A stretch of DNA of 64,000 bases from Bacillota bacterium (GTDB taxonomy: Bacteria > Bacillota > UBA4882 > UBA8346), in the NCBI GenBank assembly GCA_023402395.1, contig JAEYGI010000025.1, positions 22,347 to 86,346 on the forward strand. The letters run 5' to 3'. Both the position numbers and the translations under genes were made by a program. The first letter of the stretch is position 1. Every line of letters starts with the position of its first letter. The notes under the pieces were generated by a model. It did not search any database and was not told the origin of the DNA. It saw only the letters and a program-made list of their open reading frames with translations. This document shows positions 33,144-41,385 of the stretch, piece by piece.

Positions 33144-34433
33144 TTATTTTTGATTTTTGAGCTCCACCAGCTTGGCCTTGAAATCTCTAATCATCATCTC
33201 AGCCGCTTCCTCGGGAGTCACTCTCTTGAACCCGATTTTTTGGATATAATCGTCAAAAATCGTAATTAACTCTTTGTTGCTGGTAAGCCCGTTTTCCGGA
33301 ATTCCGCCGTTTTTGACCGCCATATTGATTCCATTGGCCATGTTGGGGTCAAGCAGCTGGTTCTTGGCGAGAACCTCCACGCCCGCCTTGGTCGGCGGGA
33401 TGCCACGCTCGCTCTTTAACGCCAAAATCGCATTGGGGTTATTAAAGAACCAACTGACGAATTTAGCGGCTTCTCTAACATTGGGCGACTTGCTGTTAAT
33501 CACCAGCAGTTGCGAAGGACGCACGATGATGCCGGAATTCTTGGCGCCTTTCAGCATCGGTACGGGCATCGGGGTGACGTTCAACCGGCCATTGAGATTA
33601 TATTGAAGCACTGTGGAGACCCAGTTTTGGACCATGCCAATCTCGCCATTGGCCCATTTCGGATCTTGATCTTCCTTCTCGTTAAACAGGATGGATTCCT
33701 CCAGCGGAGGCATGGTGCCGGTTTGCAGCAATTTTTGATAATAAGCGAACGCCTTGGTCAGGCTATCCTTGGTAAAACCGATGGTATAATCGTCATTGAC
33801 CCATTGTTGAATCCCGGTATGCTGTTTGACATGCATTTTGATCAAGTACTCAGTATGAAGCATGCTGCCGCCGGTGACCAGGTAGTTCTTCGGGTTATCG
33901 CGGTGAACTTTGGTTCCGATTTCAAGCAGATTGTCCCAATCCCATTTGGTGCTAGGAGAAATTTTGTGCTTCGCCAGAAAATCGCTGTTGGCAATGAAAA
34001 TCAGTCCGTTCAATCCGGTGGGCAGGCCGACCAGCTTTCCTTTGTAAGAGCATTGATTGGCCAGCAGATTTTTATCAAATCCCGACAATTGAAGGTCTTT
34101 CAGTTTGCGCATGTCCGCGAACAAATCGCCCTGCGACATCAAATCCACGACCCAGGGCTGATCGATTTGGATGATGTCTGCCGCCGTGTTCCCCGCCAAC
34201 TGGGTAAGCAGTTTCTGCTGGTATCCGTTGAAGCCGCTGTATTCTCCGCTAATCTTGACATTCGGGTTTTCCTTCATGTACTGTTCAATTGCGTTTAAAG
34301 TTGCCCGATGCCGCGTATCGCTGCCCCACCACATGAACCGCAAGGTGGTTTGCGGAGCGGCGTAAACCGACAAATTCAAAATCAGCATCCCAAGTAAGCC
34401 CAGGGTCAAAACCAGTTTGAATGAGCGTTTCAC
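33144..34433 (-). CDS. Orphan sugar-binding protein, paralogue of 31104-32390
   Basis: A 429-aa family 1 solute-binding protein with a signal peptide (MKRSFKLVLTLGLLGMLILN to VYA-AP) and no lipobox. It starts with GTG, seven bases after AGGAGG. It has its own terminator and no permease, so it may serve the permeases at 29265-31009 with a different sugar, or present sugar to a sensor kinase. It is divergent from the yesN gene at 34813. The intergenic region holds the regulatory box variant at 34506-34520. Confidence 0.93.
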   Translation of the reverse strand: MKRSFKLVLTLGLLGMLILNLSVYAAPQTTLRFMWWGSDTRHRATLNAIEQYMKENPNVKISGEYSGFNGYQQKLLTQLAGNTAADIIQIDQPWVVDLMSQGDLFADMRKLKDLQLSGFDKNLLANQCSYKGKLVGLPTGLNGLIFIANSDFLAKHKISPSTKWDWDNLLEIGTKVHRDNPKNYLVTGGSMLHTEYLIKMHVKQHTGIQQWVNDDYTIGFTKDSLTKAFAYYQKLLQTGTMPPLEESILFNEKEDQDPKWANGEIGMVQNWVSTVLQYNLNGRLNVTPMPVPMLKGAKNSGIIVRPSQLLVINSKSPNVREAAKFVSWFFNNPNAILALKSERGIPPTKAGVEVLAKNQLLDPNMANGINMAVKNGGIPENGLTSNKELITIFDDYIQKIGFKRVTPEEAAEMMIRDFKAKLVELKNQK

Positions 34434-34505
34434 AAAAATTCCTCCTTTAAGAAATCTTTAATTTAATATTAACAACTTATTACTTTGTTTTTAAAGGCAC
34501 TCCGC

Positions 34506-34520
34506 TAAAGATATGGTGTC
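34506..34520. promoter_or_regulatory. Variant of the conserved binding-protein box
   Basis: TAAAGATATGGTGTC, 11 of 15 positions equal to the box at 32462-32476 and at the same distance (73-87 bases) from the start at 34433. An 8-bp inverted pair CAAGCAGG/CCTGCTTG (near 34598 and 34657) also lies in this 380-bp divergent region. Confidence 0.4.
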
Positions 34521-34812
34521 ATTAATCAATTTCTTTTCCTCGATTTCGTCATTTTTCAACAAAAGGTTACTTTTTTTACCTTAATGCCCTATAAGATGCA
34601 AGCAGGAATCGAGCCCCTAACGTGGTAATAATATTATCAATTAGGATGGTCAAACCGCCTGCTTGAAAAGATTTCCACTCCAGGTATTACCGCAACTATC
34701 GCGCCGTGTGATACGCAACTCAGCGCGACGTGATGCATCAACCGCTCTCCCCGCGAATCGAGTGAACTGATGATGGGTACCCGCCCAAGCTCTTGCAAAG
34801 AAAGGTGACATC

Positions 34813-35571
34813 ATGTATAAACTGATTATTGTCGATGACGAAGCGGAGATCCGCGACGGTTTATGCAACTACTTTCCTTGGAGCCAATTGGATTTCGAAA
34901 TCGTGGCCTTGCTCGAAAACGGCCAGCAGGCTTTGGAATACATTGAAAGCCAACCGGTGGACGTGATGCTGTGCGATATCAAAATGCCGTTTATGAACGG
35001 TTTAGAGCTGGCCAAGGAACTATATTTAAAAAATTCCAAGATCAAAATGCTGTTGCTAAGCGGATACCGGGAATTCGAATATGCCCAGGAAGCTTTGAGG
35101 TACGGGGTTAAGGACTATATCGTCAAACCGACCCGGTACGAAGAATTGATTAAAGTTTTTTCAAAAATCAAACAGGAATTGGACGAAGACGCGGCCACGC
35201 TGCCAAACCCGGCCAATGGAGAGGATAGCGGCAATTACGAAGAAGGATTGAATTACAATGAACAAGTGATCAGCACCATCAAAAATTACCTGCGGGAAAA
35301 TTTCCAGGCCGCCACGTTGGAAGAAGCCGCCCGGCTGGTTCATATGAACCCGGTGTATCTCAGCAAATTCTTTAAGGAAAAAACCGGCCAAAACTTTTCC
35401 AGTTTCCTGATTTCCGTCCGCATGGAAAAAGCGGCCCGGCTGCTGCACGACATCTCCTACAAGACCTATGAAATCAGCGAAATGGTGGGGTACAGCAATT
35501 CCAAGAATTTTACCCGCACCTTCAAAAAATATTTTGGAAAAACTCCGAAAGAGTTCCGGAGCTCTTCCTAA
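34813..35571 (+). CDS. yesN: AraC-type response regulator, YesN family (copy 1)
   Basis: A 252-aa regulator with an N-terminal receiver (phospho-acceptor D55 in LCDIKMP, the acidic pair DDE at 8-10, and K in YIVKPTRYEE) and a C-terminal double AraC helix-turn-helix (TLEEAARLVHMNPVYLSKFFKEKTG, YEISEMVGYSNSKNFTRTFKK; each seen in the last 100 residues). It pairs with the YesM kinase at 35732 and probably activates the neighbouring sugar-uptake genes. AAAGGTG precedes the ATG. It resembles the protein at 38274-39029 along its whole length. Confidence 0.95.
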   Translation: MYKLIIVDDEAEIRDGLCNYFPWSQLDFEIVALLENGQQALEYIESQPVDVMLCDIKMPFMNGLELAKELYLKNSKIKMLLLSGYREFEYAQEALRYGVKDYIVKPTRYEELIKVFSKIKQELDEDAATLPNPANGEDSGNYEEGLNYNEQVISTIKNYLRENFQAATLEEAARLVHMNPVYLSKFFKEKTGQNFSSFLISVRMEKAARLLHDISYKTYEISEMVGYSNSKNFTRTFKKYFGKTPKEFRSSS

Positions 35572-35650
35572 GCGTCATGAGATAAAGTCTGTTAATCGCT
35601 AATGATATTGGAAAACGATGTCTGGATCGACTTTATCCCTTGCTTCTCTG

Positions 35651-35698
35651 AGCTTTTGTGCCCAACCCCGGCCTTTGCCGGGATTGGGCACAAAAGCT
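35651..35698 (+). other. Strong hairpin between yesN and yesM (copy 1)
   Basis: AGCTTTTGTGCCCAA pairs with TTGGGCACAAAAGCT, with CCCGGC/GCCGGG inside and a CTTT loop: more than 20 paired bases with two small bulges. No T-run follows, so it is more likely an RNA-processing, stability or attenuation element between the two genes than a classical terminator. Confidence 0.7.
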
Positions 35699-35731
35699 TC
35701 CAAATTTTATTAAATAAAGAAGGCGGAGTAA

Positions 35732-37519
35732 ATGCTGACCCAGACCAACACGTTCCAGAAAACTTTGTGCCTTTTTTTAGTCCCCCTACTGATTCCGCTG
35801 CTGATTTTGGGCGCGTTTTCGATCATTATCACCCGGCATTACATTCAAAATGAGATCAATAAGAACAACGTCAACGTCTTGCAACAGACCAAGCAGAATC
35901 TGGAATTGATCTTCGATGAACTTGATTCTCTCAATTTGCATCTCGGCACCAACCCGGAGATCGTTGTTAACCTGAAACGAATCTTCGACTCCCCAACCCA
36001 CCAGGTCGATCTTGAGGAATACCGCTCCTTGACGACGATCTCCAATTTCATTAACGCCCCGGCTAATGCCAGGCCGTATATTCATTCCATCTATGTTTAT
36101 TTTGATAATGACCAAAAAAAGCTGTTGACCACTTCCGAAGGATTAACCAACCTGGAGCATTTTTTTGATCAAAATTGGTATCAAAGCTATCTACGGAACA
36201 AAGCCATTGACCGGCATTTCTGGTCGGAAGCGCGAAACGTCAACCAATACGCGTTCCACAAAACTCCTACCCGGCTTTGGACGATTTATCGCAAGATCTA
36301 CTCCAGTTCGGGCTTTCGAAAAACCACCGGAGTGATCGTCTTAAATATTTATGTCGATTATTTACAAAGGTATCTTAATCATTTCCACCCGACCACCAAC
36401 CCGGTATTTTTCGTCGCCGACGAAACCAATAACATCCTTTTCAGCAGCAAGCAGCCAGCCGCCATTGACCGTAAGTGGCTGACCGAACTGACCGGCCAGG
36501 AAACGCGATCTCAGGTGCGAAACTTGGACGGAGTCTCCTACGCCGTTTCCCAGATTTACTCCGAAAAATATCAGTTGCGTTATTTTTCGGTAATTCCGCT
36601 GAAAGTGCTTTACAAGATTCCCGCGGAGTTGCAAACATTGACCCTGTTGCTCCTTTTGGTTTCGTTCGGCCTGGGGTTGGCCCTAACCTACTATCTGACC
36701 AAACGAAACCATAATCAGGTCCAAGATATCATCGCGATCATCGACTCCGCCAAGAACGGCCGGCCGATGCCGGATTTCCCCGCCTCAATCAAGGACGAAT
36801 ACAGCTATATCTCCCATAATATCGTAAGAACTTTCATTGAGCAGAACTATCTGAAGGTCCAATTGTCGGAGCGGAAATACCGGCTCCAGGTCATGGAGCT
36901 GCTGGCGCTGCAGTCGCAGATCAACCCGCATTTTCTCTTCAACACGTTGGAAACGATCAAATGGAAGATGATGCAATATACCGCCAAACCGAACGATGCC
37001 ACCAAAATGCTGGAGGATCTCTCGGAGATACTCCACTATTCCTTGGAGTCCCCCGGGAAAATGGTCACCATGGCCGAGGAGATTCACAATACCCGCAATT
37101 ACGTCAAGATTCAAAAGATCCGCTATCGCGACAAATTTGACGTGATTTGGGAATACAGCCCTCAAATCAAGCGATTTCCGGTAATCCGGCTGATCTTCCA
37201 GCCGTTGCTTGAGAATTGCATTTATCACGGGATCAAGGAAAAAGCGGGAAAAAGTCTGATTAAGATTAAAATCCAACGGCGTAAATCATGGCTGGAGATT
37301 TCGGTGATCGACAATGGCCTTGGAATGCGCCGGGAAACCCTGCGGGAGTTAATCGCGAGCCTGTGGACCGAGAAAAAGGACGGAAGCCACATTGGACTCT
37401 ATAATACTAACAAACGGCTGGTCCTCACCTACGGCGAAGACTACGCTTTGCGGATCTGGAGCAAGTTCAACTGCGGAACCGTGGTCCGCTTCCGGATTCC
37501 GCTCCCGCCGGGCCAGTAG
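35732..37519 (+). CDS. yesM: Sensor histidine kinase, YesM family (copy 1)
   Basis: A 595-aa kinase. TM1 at about 15-37, a large extracytoplasmic Cache-like sensor domain to about 295, TM2 at about 300-320, a HAMP-like linker, then the His_kinase domain with H400 in QSQINPHFLFNTLE and an HATPase domain with the N-box (QPLLENCIYHGIKEK) and DNGLGM. It phosphorylates the YesN regulator encoded 160 bp upstream. YesM kinases typically sense extracellular oligosaccharides, often together with a binding protein. GGAG lies close before the ATG. Confidence 0.95.
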   Translation: MLTQTNTFQKTLCLFLVPLLIPLLILGAFSIIITRHYIQNEINKNNVNVLQQTKQNLELIFDELDSLNLHLGTNPEIVVNLKRIFDSPTHQVDLEEYRSLTTISNFINAPANARPYIHSIYVYFDNDQKKLLTTSEGLTNLEHFFDQNWYQSYLRNKAIDRHFWSEARNVNQYAFHKTPTRLWTIYRKIYSSSGFRKTTGVIVLNIYVDYLQRYLNHFHPTTNPVFFVADETNNILFSSKQPAAIDRKWLTELTGQETRSQVRNLDGVSYAVSQIYSEKYQLRYFSVIPLKVLYKIPAELQTLTLLLLLVSFGLGLALTYYLTKRNHNQVQDIIAIIDSAKNGRPMPDFPASIKDEYSYISHNIVRTFIEQNYLKVQLSERKYRLQVMELLALQSQINPHFLFNTLETIKWKMMQYTAKPNDATKMLEDLSEILHYSLESPGKMVTMAEEIHNTRNYVKIQKIRYRDKFDVIWEYSPQIKRFPVIRLIFQPLLENCIYHGIKEKAGKSLIKIKIQRRKSWLEISVIDNGLGMRRETLRELIASLWTEKKDGSHIGLYNTNKRLVLTYGEDYALRIWSKFNCGTVVRFRIPLPPGQ

Positions 37520-37582
37520 GAGCGCGCGGGTTTTGTAGTCGGAAAGGCGGCCCGCCGTTGGCATAATACGTAGACAACGCTC

Positions 37583-38059
37583 CTAATCGCCTGCCGCGCC
37601 GCGGCAGGCGTGATCGATATAAGCCACCAGCCAACCGTAGGCGGCGGACATCAACAGGGTAATCAACGGGGTTAGCGAATCCTTGGGGATGAGTTCGTTG
37701 ATCCGGTACAGCTTAATAATGGAGATCAGGATGAACCAACAGGAGCAGCCGTAAAAAACTCCGCGCAACAAATGGTGCCGGGTTGGGAACTTGGGCGCGA
37801 TCAGGTAGACATAGAGGATTCCGAGGCCGATGCTGAACCCCAGCTCAATCAGGAAGGATACGACCGCTTCCCAGCCCTTGCCGGATGTGTCGCCAAGCGC
37901 CATTTCCCCGATATAGTCCCAGAAGTCCAGTTGCTTGAGGTGAAACCATTTCCGGGGCAGCAGATCCGGAATATCCTTGATGAACCCGGCGGCCAGGCCC
38001 GCGATCAGTCCCCGTAAAAGCCGGTCATCAATTGGCTTGAAAAAGCGTTTCAGCATCAT
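37583..38059 (-). CDS. Four-helix membrane protein, paralogue of 7957-8427
   Basis: A 158-aa membrane protein with an opening LLRGLIAGLAAGFIKDIPDL and three further hydrophobic helices. It shares length, helix layout and the early Gly-rich helix followed by Lys with the protein at 7957-8427. Function unknown. It is transcribed against the flanking yesM and yesN genes, which makes it look inserted between the two two-component pairs. AGGAGG is 13 bases from the first ATG (38059), a rather long spacer; ATG at 38056 is also possible. Confidence 0.75.
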   Translation of the reverse strand: MMLKRFFKPIDDRLLRGLIAGLAAGFIKDIPDLLPRKWFHLKQLDFWDYIGEMALGDTSGKGWEAVVSFLIELGFSIGLGILYVYLIAPKFPTRHHLLRGVFYGCSCWFILISIIKLYRINELIPKDSLTPLITLLMSAAYGWLVAYIDHACRGAAGD

Positions 38060-38273
38060 CCGTATCTGATTTCCTCCTCTGGTATGATTCCCTATTAATT
38101 ACAGGCTATCCTCCGCTTCTCCGGTATCCAAGCGCCATCCATCGTGGCATGGTATCATTTCTTCAGATTTATCCTCATTTTTTCGGAAGGATTCATTTAA
38201 ATCGTCGCTTACTGCAGGAGAAACGAAATGATTATTTAACTATATATTTAAATTCCGTTAAGAGAGTTTGAGC

Positions 38274-39029
38274 ATGTATACGATTTTGATCGTTGATGAC
38301 GAACGTTTGATCCGGGACGGCATCCGTAACTATTTTCCCTGGCGCCAGCTTGGGTTCGAAGTGGCCGGGCAGTTCGAGAACGGCCGCAAGGCGTTGGATT
38401 ACTGTCGGAAATATCCGGTGGACGTCGTCCTCTCCGACATCAAGATGCCGGTGATGGACGGGCTGGAACTCGCCCGCGAACTGCACCGGGAGAAGCTCGG
38501 AATTAAAATGATCCTGCTCAGCGGCTACCGGGAGTTTGAGTTCGCCCGGGAGGCGTTGAAATATGAAATTAAATACTACCTGCTGAAGCCCACCAAGTAC
38601 GAGGAGCTGTTTGAAGTCTTCTCCCAGATCCGGGACGAACTCGACCAGGAGCGGCTGAAACCGGCCTGCCCGGCCGAGGCGGCCGACGAGAGCGAGACCT
38701 TAAGCTCCGGCTATTACGACAAGATCGTGGCCGCGGTCAAAAACTATTGTATCAAAAATTACCGATCCGCTACGCTGGAAGACGCCGCCCGGCTGGTTCA
38801 CATCAACCCCAATTACCTCAGCAAGCTGTTTAAGATCGTCACCGGCGAGAATTTCTCCGATTTTCTGCTGGCGGTCCGGATGAAGCAGGCCGCTTCGTTC
38901 CTCAATGACATCAACTATAAAACCTATCAGATTAGTGAATTGGTAGGATACAGCAATCCCAAGAATTTCGCCCGGACCTTCAAGAAATATTACGGCGTCA
39001 CGCCCAAGGAGTTCCGGAACTCGCCCTGA
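38274..39029 (+). CDS. yesN: AraC-type response regulator, YesN family (copy 2)
   Basis: A 251-aa regulator, the same architecture as the gene at 34813: receiver with D55 (LSDIKMP) and a C-terminal AraC helix-turn-helix pair ending in YGVTPKEFRNSP. The ATG at 38274 is preferred because GAGAG is seven bases upstream; TTG two codons earlier is the alternative. It is followed by its YesM kinase. The two YesN proteins are alike over their whole length, so the pairs arose by duplication. Confidence 0.95.
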   Translation: MYTILIVDDERLIRDGIRNYFPWRQLGFEVAGQFENGRKALDYCRKYPVDVVLSDIKMPVMDGLELARELHREKLGIKMILLSGYREFEFAREALKYEIKYYLLKPTKYEELFEVFSQIRDELDQERLKPACPAEAADESETLSSGYYDKIVAAVKNYCIKNYRSATLEDAARLVHINPNYLSKLFKIVTGENFSDFLLAVRMKQAASFLNDINYKTYQISELVGYSNPKNFARTFKKYYGVTPKEFRNSP

Positions 39030-39106
39030 CGCCGGGACCGTCCGGGCGATGCGGAAGATCCGAGCCAATTGTCCGCGAAAATTTGCCCGGGAGGGGATCA
39101 TGACGG

Positions 39107-40900
39107 ATGCGGGAACGCAATTCGAAATCATTCAAACGGACCCTGCTGTTGTTTCTGCTGCCTTTGCTGGCGCCCTTGCTCATTCAGGGCGTCTTTTCCC
39201 AGGTGATGACCAAGCAGTACGTGGAGCGCGAGCTTACCAAGAACAAGCTGAACCTGCTCAAACAGATCAAGGAGAACTGGGAGCTGATCTTTAACGAGCT
39301 AGACTCCCTCAACCTCAACTTCAGCACCAATACCGAGATTACCGTGGAATTGAAGAAAATCCTCAACCATCCCCCGACCGGGCTCAGCTTTGAACAGTTC
39401 AAGACATTGAAGTCGATTCAAAACTTTATCACTGCGCCGGCCAACGCCCGGCCTTACATTCATTCCATCTATGTCTATCTCGAAAACGAACCGCGCCGCT
39501 TTCTGACCAGCACCAACGGAATGATCAGTCTGGATCAATTTGACGACCGTTCCTGGTATTCCAGTTACACGAAGCGCCAGCCAGGCGTTTTCTTCTGGAC
39601 CGAACCGCGCACCATCAAGCATCATAGCTTTGAGGACACCGGAACCGAGGTGCTGACCATTTACCGCAGCCTCTACGTGCCGGGGCAAAGGGGCAGCAAT
39701 GGCGTGATCGTGTTGAACATTTACGCCCGTTATCTGCGGCAGTATCTGAACAATCTGGCGACCGAACCGGATCACCGGGTCCTGATCGTTGACGCCGCGA
39801 ACCAGATCGTTTTCGCCAACCGGAAGCTGAATTTTCTCTCCAGCGCCGATCTCCAGCGGCTGCTCAAGGTTTCGCAGTCGGTATTCGTTTTCCGGGCCGG
39901 CCGCGAAGTCTATGTAACCTCGCAACTGGTCTCCGGCAAGTATCATTGGAAGTATCTGCTGGCCATCCCCTTCGACACCTTTTACCGGGTCCCCATCGAA
40001 CTGCAGCAAATGACCATATTGCTTTCGTTTTGTTCGTTCCTGCTGGGGCTGGCCCTGACCTACTGGCTGACCAAACAGAATCACAATCAGTTGCAGAACA
40101 TCATCTCGATCATCAAGTCGGCCGAGAGTGGCCAGGCTCTTCCCGAGCCGCCCTCCCAGATCAAGGACGAGTACGGCTTTATCACCCATAACATCCTGCA
40201 GACCTTTATCGAGCAGAATTATCTGAAGGTCCAGCTCTCAGAGCGCAAATACAAACTGCGCTTCACCGAGCTCTTGGCCTTGCAGTCCCAGATCAATCCG
40301 CATTTCCTCTTCAACACGCTGGAGACGATCAAATGGAAGACCATTGAGTTCACTCACGGCCCCAATGAAGTCAGCAAAATGCTGGAGGAGATCTCCGATA
40401 TTCTGCGGTATTCGCTGCAGGCGCCCGGCCAGACCGTGCCCTTGCGCGAAGAGCTGAAAAATACCCGCAGCTATATTGAGATTCAAAAGACCCGTTATCT
40501 GGATAAATTCGACCTAATCTGGGAGTATGACGAGCCGGTGCTGGAGACGCCGGTAATCCGCCTGATCCTGCAGCCGTTGATTGAGAACGCGATCTATCAC
40601 GGGATCAAACCGGTGGAGCGGAACTGCCTGATCAAGGTTAAAATCTACCGCAGCCACGGAGTACTGCGGATTACGGTCATCGATAACGGCGCGGGCATTC
40701 CCGCCGGGAAGCTCGTCGAGCTCCGCCAACAGTTGGCCCTGGACTCGGACTATACCCAACACGTCGGGTTGTTTAACACCAACAAACGCTTGAAGCTGAT
40801 TTACGGCGAGGAGTACGGCTTGCGGATCCGGAGCAAGGAAGGGATCGGAACCGCCGTGTATCTGAGAATTCCGGTGGAGGAGGCGAAGGCGGAGGGGTGA
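39107..40900 (+). CDS. yesM: Sensor histidine kinase, YesM family (copy 2)
   Basis: A 597-aa kinase with TM1 at about 12-35, a Cache-like extracytoplasmic domain, TM2 at about 300-320, His_kinase motif QSQINPHFLFNTLE with H399, and an HATPase domain (QPLIENAIYHGIKP, DNGAGIPAGK). It is closely similar to copy 1; most differences fall in the sensor domain, as expected if the two pairs recognise different sugars. GGAGGGG precedes the ATG. The 21-bp repeat array and a terminator follow. Confidence 0.95.
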   Translation: MRERNSKSFKRTLLLFLLPLLAPLLIQGVFSQVMTKQYVERELTKNKLNLLKQIKENWELIFNELDSLNLNFSTNTEITVELKKILNHPPTGLSFEQFKTLKSIQNFITAPANARPYIHSIYVYLENEPRRFLTSTNGMISLDQFDDRSWYSSYTKRQPGVFFWTEPRTIKHHSFEDTGTEVLTIYRSLYVPGQRGSNGVIVLNIYARYLRQYLNNLATEPDHRVLIVDAANQIVFANRKLNFLSSADLQRLLKVSQSVFVFRAGREVYVTSQLVSGKYHWKYLLAIPFDTFYRVPIELQQMTILLSFCSFLLGLALTYWLTKQNHNQLQNIISIIKSAESGQALPEPPSQIKDEYGFITHNILQTFIEQNYLKVQLSERKYKLRFTELLALQSQINPHFLFNTLETIKWKTIEFTHGPNEVSKMLEEISDILRYSLQAPGQTVPLREELKNTRSYIEIQKTRYLDKFDLIWEYDEPVLETPVIRLILQPLIENAIYHGIKPVERNCLIKVKIYRSHGVLRITVIDNGAGIPAGKLVELRQQLALDSDYTQHVGLFNTNKRLKLIYGEEYGLRIRSKEGIGTAVYLRIPVEEAKAEG

Positions 40901-40974
40901 AGGGCTCCGCGGTTACTCAAGCCAAGCCGAAAGTGGAATATTCAACTGTTAAATCATTTCATTGAGTAAAAGAA

Positions 40975-41173
40975 TGTGGATATTCAGTAACTAAATGTGG
41001 ATATTCTGTTACTAAATGATCAGGGGGAACCACTCCCAATCCACATTCAGTAACAGAATGTGGATATTTAGTAACCGATTGTGGATATTCTGTTGCTAAA
41101 TGTGGATATTTACCAACTAAATCATTTCATTGAGTAAAAGAATGTGGATATTTTGTTACTAAATGTGGATATC
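40975..41173. repeat. Iteron-like 21-bp array with DnaA-box-like core
   Basis: TGTGGATAT occurs seven times, at 40975, 40996, 41059, 41080, 41101, 41143 and 41164. All intervals are exact multiples of 21 bp and all copies point the same way. Read on the other strand the core is ATATCCACA, one base from the Firmicutes DnaA box TTATCCACA. Empty positions hold degenerate units or the related block ATCATTTCATTGAGTAAAAG (twice, 168 bp apart). Degenerate copies flank it at 40931 and 41226. The array fills 40901-41385, which has no ORF. Confidence 0.9.
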
Positions 41174-41186
41174 CCATGAATAAACA

Positions 41187-41215
41187 AACTACGGCACCGA
41201 TCGCCGTAGTTCTTT
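41187..41215 (+). terminator. Rho-independent terminator after the yesM copy 2 region
   Basis: AACTACGGC (41187-41195) pairs with GCCGTAGTT (41203-41211), followed by CTTTC. It probably stops transcription from the yesNM copy 2 operon after the repeat array. Confidence 0.7.
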
Positions 41216-41385
41216 CAGTAACAAAATGGGGATACCGAATAACTGAAAAGCATTCTTAAGGAGTCATCTTCCTGATTCAATTTCTTGAATGACCTGACTC
41301 CCGAGCTGATTCACCTTTCCGCCAGAAGCCGCAACCGAAAGTTTTCGTTTGGAGCCGCCCGGCGAACGTCCCCATCGGTTCGAGT

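Noticed and set aside
40901..41385. Plasmid replication origin
   Set aside because: The array looks like iterons, but no rep, par or other plasmid gene is nearby and the context is chromosomal metabolism.
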